Origin: an uncultured Clostridia bacterium
GTDB lineage: Bacteria > Bacillota > Clostridia > Christensenellales > UBA1242
Direction: 5' to 3'
Assembly: GCA_947631485.1 (NCBI GenBank)
Contig: CANRLJ010000054.1
Span: 1-5,496 of the forward strand
Length of the DNA stretch: 5,496 nt
Program-made: the position numbers and the translations under genes
Notes under the pieces: model-generated
What the model was told of the DNA's origin: nothing
Databases searched by the model: none
Seen by the model: the letters and a program-made list of their open reading frames with translations, nothing else
Shown: positions 1 through 5,110 of the stretch, in pieces
How positions within the stretch are numbered: position 1 is the stretch's first letter
Layout of the letters: the number at the start of each line of letters is the position of its first letter

Positions 1-570
1 CCCAAGCATGCTCTTATAAAAACTTTCAAGCGAACTGTCCGCCGCATAGATATAGTCCGTGTTAAATGCCACCAAATCCGAAACTTTGATGGAACTTTCG
101 CTGTCCAACTTTTGTGCCGCCTTCAAAAAATCCTGAGCGGACTTGTCGGTGGCAATAAGCCTCACAGATGTTGTTATGTCCTTGTTTCTTATCAAATAGT
201 CCAAATATATCGAAATTTCGTCATCAAACAAAGCCTCGTTAAGCGCAATCAGTTTGAGATGCGACAGCCCAATCTGTCGTCCAAGTTCAAGTCCGCCAAA
301 ATCCATGGCCTCGGCAATGCTTCTGCCCTTTGAAGAAATCACCTTATATTTTTCCGCAAACCCCTGCTGAGCAATGGGAATAAAAGTGAGAAAAGACACT
401 TCAAACTGGTCCTCACCCTCGTCAATCTTGTCAATTCCAAGTGCGGTCACAATGGCATATTGGCTTATTTCTGCCGTCTTTCCAAGTGCCGGCAAACTGA
501 AAAACACAAACATCACCAAAAAGATAATCAGCATGGGAGTTTTCAGCGTTTGCATAAAAAAATGCTTCAT
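1..570 (-). CDS. gerAC: Ger(x)C family spore germination protein (GerC subunit), C-terminus cut by window edge
   Basis: Third subunit of a GerA-type nutrient germinant receptor; in known spores this subunit sits on the outer face of the inner membrane with GerA and GerB. The 190 visible residues are the N-terminal domain. A hydrophobic export segment spans about residues 12-29. It is followed by AEISQYAIVTALGIDK (33-48), which matches the family pattern REIxxLAIVxALGID, and then by GRSIAEAM (82-89), GLSHLKLIALNEAL (101-114) and the LIRNKDI...LIATDKSAQDFL region (126-149), all typical of the family. Bacillus GerAC has roughly 370 residues, so about half is missing beyond the edge. The ATG overlaps the gerB stop as ATGA, with GGGAGG just upstream, so translation is probably coupled. 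Oddity: the lipobox cysteine expected just before this domain is absent (Leu29-Gly30 instead). The symbol is generic; which receptor paralogue this is cannot be told. Confidence 0.9.
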   Translation of the reverse strand, partial: MKHFFMQTLKTPMLIIFLVMFVFFSLPALGKTAEISQYAIVTALGIDKIDEGEDQFEVSFLTFIPIAQQGFAEKYKVISSKGRSIAEAMDFGGLELGRQIGLSHLKLIALNEALFDDEISIYLDYLIRNKDITTSVRLIATDKSAQDFLKAAQKLDSESSIKVSDLVAFNTDYIYAADSSLESFYKSMLG

Positions 571-1658
571 GTCTTAACCTCCCTCTTTCTGCGTCTGACA
601 AACAACAAAAGCACAAATGTCGGAAGCACAACAAAAGGAAAAGCATTAAAATATGGCAAAAGATTTTGTCCAAAAAAGACCGCGCCGTCCAAGTTTGTGA
701 TGAAGAAATTTATTATTATCAGAAACAAGATGTTAAATGTCAAAACCGAATACAATACATCAAGTTTTTTAAATACTCCACAAAAGGAAAACATGAAAAC
801 TTTAAGGTATATTGCAAGTTGAAAATATGTGTAGAGGATGATGACCACCATAGATATCAAATCAAGCCTGCCCAACCCCTCATATTCCTTGACAAAACTC
901 ATTATTTCAAATATGGCAAAAGGGTGCATAAAGCATGTGTGACTGTATGAAAGAATAAAGACAAAAGTTATGACGCAAACACAAAGCAAAGCAAGTGCAG
1001 AAAGGATGAAAATTGGCTTCCACTGCCCCCTTTCCACTTTCACTCTGTCAATTATCATAAACAGCAAAATGCTGTCGCCAAATGGTGCGAAATTCTTGAA
1101 AAAAGTGGAAAAAAACATGGTGGCGTTCGTCTGAAAAAGAAGCGGGTTGCTGTCAATTCCAAAGCAGCCCACAACAATGCAAAAAACGGTGATAAGAAAG
1201 ATGACCGGCAAAAAGAGTTGGGCTGTTCTTCCAAGCACTCTCAGACCACAAATTGCCAAATGATTTATGATTGGAAGAAGTGCAAACAGAAAGACAAAAT
1301 TTTGAGCATTTTTGTATATCATATTCCGAAAGAAGATAAATGTCACATTGTAAAGCAGCACTGCCTTTGCCAAGAAATACACAGAAAAAAATATGTAAAT
1401 CAAAATCTGAACAACCTTGCCAAAGCGTGCCGACAGAATTTCCTCAAAAGACTTGTCCGGAAAACGCATTTTGACCTTATAAAACAAAAACAACAGCCCA
1501 AACTCCAAAAAACTTGCAATGATAGGAATTAAAAAAGCCTCAAACTTTGCCCCTTCATACAAAAGTGACGGCAAGACAAGCACCTTGTTTGCAAACAACA
1601 AAATAAACAGCAAAATTCCCGTCTGCCACGCGGTTATGTTTCTGTCAATTATCTTCAT
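567..1658 (-). CDS. gerAB: GerB-type spore germination permease (GerAB/YndE family)
   Basis: Integral membrane subunit of the germinant receptor, belonging to the amino acid-polyamine-organocation transporter superfamily; in B. subtilis GerAB binds the nutrient. The 363 residues are almost the same length as GerAB of B. subtilis (about 365). About ten hydrophobic helices can be seen, for example around residues 12-31, 41-60, 83-105, 120-138, 147-166, 217-237, 266-288, 303-322 and 338-354, ending in a basic RRRKREVK tail. Family-like spots are the short N-terminus before helix 1, the FPDKSFEEIL stretch (66-75) after helix 2, the SNPLLF stretch (170-175), and MHPFAIFE followed by GRLDLI (244-268), matching the fP...R.D region of the family. 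The ATG lies inside the end of gerA (14-base overlap), with AGAGG four bases upstream. No broken frame is seen. The ligand cannot be predicted from this sequence alone. Confidence 0.93.
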   Translation of the reverse strand: MKIIDRNITAWQTGILLFILLFANKVLVLPSLLYEGAKFEAFLIPIIASFLEFGLLFLFYKVKMRFPDKSFEEILSARFGKVVQILIYIFFSVYFLAKAVLLYNVTFIFFRNMIYKNAQNFVFLFALLPIINHLAICGLRVLGRTAQLFLPVIFLITVFCIVVGCFGIDSNPLLFQTNATMFFSTFFKNFAPFGDSILLFMIIDRVKVERGQWKPIFILSALALLCVCVITFVFILSYSHTCFMHPFAIFEIMSFVKEYEGLGRLDLISMVVIILYTYFQLAIYLKVFMFSFCGVFKKLDVLYSVLTFNILFLIIINFFITNLDGAVFFGQNLLPYFNAFPFVVLPTFVLLLFVRRRKREVKT

Positions 1659-3069
1659 TTATCCTCTTCCTTTTGGCTGTTTTAAATGACTTTGGCCTGT
1701 TTTCCATGCTTGAAAGAGGCACTTTAAGCAATCCATCCTTGTTGTCAGAAAAGATGAACGGAGAAAATGGTGCAAGATATGGTGCATCAAAATTTTCTAT
1801 GGTGTTTGCATAGGCAAGAAAATATATGCACGCGCCAATCAATCCAAGCAGCCCCAAAGACGCCCCAACCAAGATGAATATGTATTGCAACAGCGTGATT
1901 TGAGAGGACTGCTCTGGAACTGTGTATATTGCAATTTTTGCGATGGCAACCACAATGACAGTTGGAGGTGACAAAAGCCCTGCCTTCACCCCTGTGTCGC
2001 CCAAAATGAGCGCTCCAACGACGGATGTGGCAAGCCCCAAATAACTTGGAAGCCTTAGGCTGACCTCATACAAAATTTGAAAGAGCAAAGAGATGAACAA
2101 GATTTCAATCAAAGGCGTAAACGGAACTTGTTGGGTGCTGTCTGCAATGGTGATGAGATATTTCATAGGCAAAATATTGTAGTGAAAAAGTTGCAAAGCA
2201 ATGTAAATGCCCTGCCCCAAAACTGCCATCAAAATTGCCACCAATCTGATGAATCTCAGCAAGGTTGAATAGGTGTAATTTGTGTAATAATCGTTGCTGT
2301 TTTGCAAATCTTCCAAAAAGACAAACGGAACGGTGAGAACAATTGGAGAATTGTCCACAATGATTGCCACCCTGCCCTCAAGCATCTTTGCGGCAATGAT
2401 GTCCGGCTTTTCCGACTGGCCAATCTGTTTTAGAAAGGAATTTGGTCTGTTTGAAAGCAGGTCAACAAGATAATAACTGTCCACAATTCCATCGATGTCG
2501 ATGGATTTCAACTTTTGTTTAACTTCTTTTACAATCTTCTTGTCAACAATTCCGTCAAGATATGACACAACAACCTGTGTCTGTGTGCTTTTTCCTATGA
2601 AAAGCGACTCAAAGACCAAATCCTCGGAGTGGAAGCGGCGTCTGAGCAGCGTCATGTTTGTCTTATAATCCTCAGTAAACCCCTCGCGAGGCCCCAATAT
2701 TACAGGAGATGTCGGTGGCTCTTGTGGAGAACGCGTGTTAAAACTTAAAATGTCCACCGCAAGCACCCGCTTGCTGTTTGAAATGAATATCAAAACCGAG
2801 CCTCCAAGCACCTTTTTTGTGAACTCATCCTTTTGACACTCCGAAACATCATTTGCCTTGACAATTTCTGCCAGACTTTCGAAAGAAAGTGGCATTTCAA
2901 AGTTTGAAATTGGCTCAAAGAGGGCTTGAGAAAAAATGAGATTGTCCGTCATGCTTTTAAGATAGACAAACCCAACAATCACATCTTTTTTTTGAATAAT
3001 TCGACTTGTTATGTCGATTGAGTTGTGCAACTTTTGCTTAATTTCCTCAATTTGTTTTGAAACGTCCAA
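1645..3069 (-). CDS. gerAA: GerA-family spore germination protein (GerA subunit), TTG start
   Basis: Core subunit of the germinant receptor; GerAA oligomers are reported to form the nutrient-gated ion channel in the spore inner membrane. The 474 residues compare with about 480 in B. subtilis GerAA. A soluble N-terminal region (1-265) carries the family hallmark GPREGFTED (126-134) followed by LLRRR (141-145), and EGRVAIIVDNSPIVLTVPF (231-249) before DYY (260-262). The membrane part follows, with helices around 270-293, 320-337, 345-380 and 391-420, and RLPSYLG...GALILGDTGVKAGLLSPPTVIVVAI (339-376), very close to the family consensus. The tail has the usual D.KD.L...P...M..RP pattern (442-459). 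In the segment before RLP the family usually has a Glu next to Phe, and here it is Gln331; this is from memory of the consensus. The start is TTG with AAAGGAG six bases upstream and an in-frame TGA 15 bases upstream, so no longer start is possible; the next Met is residue 40. Confidence 0.95.
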   Translation of the reverse strand: MDVSKQIEEIKQKLHNSIDITSRIIQKKDVIVGFVYLKSMTDNLIFSQALFEPISNFEMPLSFESLAEIVKANDVSECQKDEFTKKVLGGSVLIFISNSKRVLAVDILSFNTRSPQEPPTSPVILGPREGFTEDYKTNMTLLRRRFHSEDLVFESLFIGKSTQTQVVVSYLDGIVDKKIVKEVKQKLKSIDIDGIVDSYYLVDLLSNRPNSFLKQIGQSEKPDIIAAKMLEGRVAIIVDNSPIVLTVPFVFLEDLQNSNDYYTNYTYSTLLRFIRLVAILMAVLGQGIYIALQLFHYNILPMKYLITIADSTQQVPFTPLIEILFISLLFQILYEVSLRLPSYLGLATSVVGALILGDTGVKAGLLSPPTVIVVAIAKIAIYTVPEQSSQITLLQYIFILVGASLGLLGLIGACIYFLAYANTIENFDAPYLAPFSPFIFSDNKDGLLKVPLSSMENRPKSFKTAKRKRINEDN

Positions 3070-3082
3070 GCCCCTCTCCTTT
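3070..3082 (-). promoter_or_regulatory. Strong ribosome binding site fixing the TTG start of gerA
   Basis: On the minus strand AAAGGAG (3082-3076) is followed by six bases and then TTG at 3069. An in-frame TGA at 3084-3082 rules out any upstream start, and the next ATG would remove 39 residues. The TTG call is therefore well supported. Confidence 0.88.
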
Positions 3083-3088
3083 CAAAAC

Positions 3089-3117
3089 TATTATGAAGAA
3101 AATAAACAAATATATTC
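3089..3117 (-). promoter_or_regulatory. Candidate sigma-G (forespore) promoter for the ger operon
   Basis: Minus strand: GAATA (3117-3113), 17 bases, then CATAATA (3095-3089). This fits the B. subtilis sigma-G consensus gHATR - 17/18 - CATWHTA at every stated position. The -35 overlaps the TAG stop of the upstream gene. The start would fall near 3082, leaving about 13 leader bases that are almost entirely the ribosome site, which is short. Known ger receptor operons are sigma-G controlled, so the location fits. A sigma-F overlap is possible. It was found by eye in AT-rich sequence. Confidence 0.6.
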
Positions 3118-4016
3118 TAGTTGATTTGCACCTTTGTGCTGGCCTTGATAAATCCGTTGTCGGAAGAGCAAATCTCAACCTTGTTTTCTGAAAAATCCAT
3201 GTCTTTTAAAAGAGCGGAGGCATCAAGAAAATAGTTTGCTGTGTCACTTTCGCCTGCCTGAATTGTCAGTTTCAATTCGTCATTGACAAAAATCTGAAAC
3301 TCCTTCACCTTTTGAGTGCACTGAACAAACAAAAATCCGCCTTCATTTGTGACATTTGAAATTTCATTTTGCCTTTCAATGACAAATTCTGCACCCTCTC
3401 CAAACTCAGATGGCAAAACCTGCACATTGTTCACCCCAGCATTGATATAAACCTTATATTGTCCAGCGTCAAGGCTGCTGCAAGAAAAGTGGTTTTCGCT
3501 TATGGAGTCTCTCAAAATTTCTCTGCCTGTGGCGTCAATCAAAACATATGTGTAAACCTCAGCACCGTCAACAGCGTTCCAAGTCAGCGTTTCATCTTCA
3601 AATTTTACTTTGTCATATTCCACCGAGCCCTCAAATTGGTCTGAAATCTTCCATGTGTAAGTGCCAGAATACTTTCCTCTTGCACCATTTTCTGCAGTGA
3701 AACATACAGAAAAACGATAGTCATCATCAAGGTCAAATTCCTCAACATCGCCAAGATTCATGTTGTTTTCTTTGGTTGAAAAATTTAGGATTGCCAAATA
3801 TTGGTCACCGACAAACTTTTCAACTTTAAAGTTGTAATAGTAGTTTGGGTTATAGTTTGTAACAAGGTGATATTCCCCGCCCACTTGCTCTACATGAGGC
3901 ACATTTGGAACATCCTTAATGCTGCCAAATCCAAAAAAATATGTCACAAGCCCAACGACAACAGCCACAAAAGCCAAAACGCAAAAGGAAACGGCAACAA
4001 TTTTTCTTGTTTTCAT
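3117..4016 (-). CDS. Single-pass membrane protein with fibronectin-III-like external domain, function unknown
   Basis: I do not recognise this as a named family. With the ATG at 4016 it has 299 residues: a short basic N-terminus (MKTRK), one hydrophobic helix (about 6-29), then an external region of about 270 residues with no catalytic motif I can identify. Residues about 134-215 look like a fibronectin type III or similar beta-sandwich: LTWNAVDGAEVYTYVLID (144-161) has the Trp and Tyr spacing of strands B and C, and LDAGQYKVYINAG (182-194) matches the late strand pattern. The flanks (40-130 and 216-299) are also beta-rich, and the last part (about 224-299) may be another sandwich. No lipobox or sortase signal is seen. 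A 22-residue longer form starting at a TTG at 4082 is open, but it has no ribosome site and would run through the apparent promoter. The gene lies 47 bases upstream of gerA on the same strand, with no terminator between. A role as a receptor accessory or envelope protein is only inference. Confidence 0.8.
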   Translation of the reverse strand: MKTRKIVAVSFCVLAFVAVVVGLVTYFFGFGSIKDVPNVPHVEQVGGEYHLVTNYNPNYYYNFKVEKFVGDQYLAILNFSTKENNMNLGDVEEFDLDDDYRFSVCFTAENGARGKYSGTYTWKISDQFEGSVEYDKVKFEDETLTWNAVDGAEVYTYVLIDATGREILRDSISENHFSCSSLDAGQYKVYINAGVNNVQVLPSEFGEGAEFVIERQNEISNVTNEGGFLFVQCTQKVKEFQIFVNDELKLTIQAGESDTANYFLDASALLKDMDFSENKVEICSSDNGFIKASTKVQIN

Positions 4017-4022
4017 AAAAAT

Positions 4023-4051
4023 ATTATAAACAAAAGTTATACAATTTGCAA
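4023..4051 (-). promoter_or_regulatory. Sigma-A-like promoter placed for a leaderless mRNA
   Basis: Minus strand: TTGCAA (4051-4046), 17 bases, TATAAT (4028-4023), then six bases ATTTTT before the ATG at 4016. The predicted start of transcription is the A of ATG or within a base of it. No Shine-Dalgarno sequence precedes the ATG, which agrees with a leaderless message. In AT-rich DNA a chance TATAAT cannot be excluded. Confidence 0.6.
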
Positions 4052-4079
4052 TTTTTTTGACAATTTTAACAAAAAAATG

Positions 4080-4115
4080 CAAATAATTTTAAAAGGTGTA
4101 TTGACAAATAATTTT
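4080..4115. repeat. Pair of 11-base direct repeats in the divergent promoter region
   Basis: CAAATAATTTT occurs at 4080-4090 and again at 4105-4115, 25 bases apart start to start. The second copy overlaps the end of the plus-strand -35 and its spacer. It could be a binding site pair. Chance is a fair alternative because ten of the eleven bases are A or T. Confidence 0.35.
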
Positions 4116-4129
4116 CGGTATGATAGAAT
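4101..4129 (+). promoter_or_regulatory. Strong sigma-A-type promoter with extended -10
   Basis: A perfect TTGACA (4101-4106) is followed by 17 bases and TAGAAT (4124-4129), with TG one base upstream of the -10 (4121-4122), an extended -10. The start is expected near 4136, leaving a leader of about 17 bases that contains GGAGG (4142-4146). It drives the acidic-tail membrane protein. Confidence 0.85.
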
Positions 4130-4152
4130 ATAGATAGTTTTGGAGGTTTTAT

Positions 4153-5022
4153 ATGAGAAATTTATTAGGTGCAGTTTCAAGCGGGTTGAGTTTTGAAAAC
4201 CTAACAGGAGAAGGATATGCAGCGTTTGTGCTTGCAATCATCTTCACAATTATATGTCTATCAGGATGCATAGTGTTTGCTCGTCACAAAGATTTAAATA
4301 AAGTAACAACAATCTTAATCACATTGGTTTTCCCTTTCTTTGCAGTATTCTTCTGGGCTTATTTGATATTAAACATAGTAAGATATGACACATTGTTGTC
4401 ACTTGCAATCGCATTTGGATCAGCCGCAGGATATTTGTTAATAGCACTTTGCATTGCTCTCATTGTTGTTGCATGCTTAAACAACAAAGCAAACAAAGAG
4501 CCAAGACCAAAGAAGAAAAAAGCACCAAAGAAGAAGGAAGAGCAAGTTGAAGAAAAACTTGACGCAACCGAAGAAGAAAAAGAACAACCAGCAGAAGAGC
4601 CTGTTGAAGAAGATGTCAAAATCATAACAATCAACAACCTCATGCTCGACCACAACCCAGAAACAGAAGTAGTAGAAGAAAGTGTTGAAGGCGCAGCCGA
4701 AGCACAAGAAGAAGGCGAAGTTGCAACCGAAGAAGCAACCGAAACAACTGAGGAAACAACACAAGAAACTGAAGCAACAGAAGAAAATGCAGTCACCGAA
4801 GAGGTTGAACAGCCTGTTGAAGTCCCTGTTGAGGAAACAATAGAAGAGCCTGTTGAAGAGGCAACAGAGGAAACCGTTGAAGAGCCTGTTGAAGTTGCGG
4901 AAGACACAGTTGAAGAACCTGTTGAAGTTGCAGAAGACGCAGTTGAAGAACCTGTTGAAACTTCCACCGAAGAGGCTGTTGAAGAACCTATTCAAACAGA
5001 CGATGACGACACACAAGAATAA
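4153..5022 (+). CDS. Three-helix membrane protein with long acidic Pro-Val-Glu repeat tail, function unknown
   Basis: I do not recognise a named family. Of 289 residues, the first 110 form a small membrane domain with helices at about 22-43, 51-76 and 81-109. Positive charges in the loop RHKDLNK (44-50) and after helix 3 (KEPRPKKKKAPKKK, 115-128) place the N-terminus outside and the C-terminus in the cytoplasm. Residues 129-289 are an extremely acidic, low-complexity tail rich in Glu, Thr, Val, Ala and Pro, surely disordered, with PVE motifs at 150, 221, 225, 233, 245, 256 and 267, and a near-perfect 11-residue repeat at 241-273. A less repetitive island, VKIITINNLMLDHN (155-168), interrupts the acid run. 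The ATG has GGAGG six bases upstream, a strong promoter before it and an intrinsic terminator after it, so this is a single-gene transcript. The basic patch followed by an acidic tail suggests a scaffold or electrostatic role at the membrane, which is inference. Confidence 0.85.
   Translation: MRNLLGAVSSGLSFENLTGEGYAAFVLAIIFTIICLSGCIVFARHKDLNKVTTILITLVFPFFAVFFWAYLILNIVRYDTLLSLAIAFGSAAGYLLIALCIALIVVACLNNKANKEPRPKKKKAPKKKEEQVEEKLDATEEEKEQPAEEPVEEDVKIITINNLMLDHNPETEVVEESVEGAAEAQEEGEVATEEATETTEETTQETEATEENAVTEEVEQPVEVPVEETIEEPVEEATEETVEEPVEVAEDTVEEPVEVAEDAVEEPVETSTEEAVEEPIQTDDDDTQE
4873..4971 (+). repeat. Coding tandem repeat, three 33-base units
   Basis: Three consecutive units encode TVEEPVEVAED, the same again, and AVEEPVETSTE (4873-4905, 4906-4938, 4939-4971). 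Units 1 and 2 differ at three bases, all in third codon positions and all silent (acc/aca, gag/gaa, gcg/gca). A decayed fourth unit (AVEEPIQTDDD) follows. Looser PVE-containing stretches lie upstream from about 4813. Confidence 0.85.
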
Positions 5023-5032
5023 AAAATAAAAC

Positions 5033-5060
5033 AAAACACATCAAAAATGATGTGTTTTTT
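5033..5060 (+). terminator. Rho-independent terminator after the acidic-tail gene
   Basis: A perfect 11-base-pair inverted repeat, AAAACACATCA (5033-5043) and TGATGTGTTTT (5048-5058), with a four-base AAAA loop, runs into a T-tract to 5060; more T-rich sequence follows to 5072. It starts 11 bases after the stop codon. The stem is AT-rich, and its flanking A and T runs could also let it act weakly on the other strand. Confidence 0.85.
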
Positions 5061-5062
5061 CT

Positions 5063-5091
5063 TTGCTTTTTTGCAGGCAATAAGTTATAAT
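5063..5091 (+). promoter_or_regulatory. Possible sigma-A promoter for the nucleoside hydrolase gene
   Basis: A perfect TATAAT lies at 5086-5091. Seventeen bases upstream is TTGCTT (5063-5068), which matches only the TTG of a -35. Transcription would start near 5098, giving a leader of about 13 bases that includes the ribosome site. The -35 sits in the T-rich tail of the preceding terminator. Confidence 0.5.
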
Positions 5092-5099
5092 ATCCCAAT

Positions 5100-5105
5100 A
5101 AGGAG
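5100..5105 (+). promoter_or_regulatory. Ribosome binding site deciding the GTG start of the nucleoside hydrolase
   Basis: AAGGAG is followed by five bases and GTG at 5111. The nearby ATG at 5106 reads only two codons to TGA and is not a start. The protein from GTG begins four residues before the conserved strand leading to DTDPGVDD, as expected for the family. Confidence 0.85.
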
Positions 5106-5110
5106 ATGCT

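Noticed and set aside
112..950. Short plus-strand open frames across the gerC/gerB junction
   Set aside because: They are antisense to well-supported ger genes, mutually overlapping, and rich in Lys, Asn and Cys without any family resemblance or ribosome site.
1218..2268. Plus-strand open frames antisense to gerB and gerA
   Set aside because: They are shadows of conserved membrane-protein genes, with Gln/Lys/Asn/His-rich low-quality translations and no start signals.
4017..4237. Minus-strand open frame across the divergent region, and the TTG-started extension of the beta-sandwich protein
   Set aside because: Neither has a ribosome site, and both run through recognisable promoter elements for the flanking genes; the ATG at 4016 explains the data better.
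4359..5034. Two long open frames on the minus strand across the acidic-tail gene, one Ser/Thr-rich, one Phe/Cys-rich
   Set aside because: They are the antisense of Glu-, Pro- and Val-rich codon repeats, which lack stop codons in the complement. The composition is implausible, they have no ribosome site, and the plus-strand gene has promoter, SD and terminator.
5071..5091. TTGCAG and TATAAT as a promoter pair before the nucleoside hydrolase
   Set aside because: The spacing is only 9 bases, too short for sigma-A; TTGCTT at 5063-5068 gives the proper 17-base spacing.
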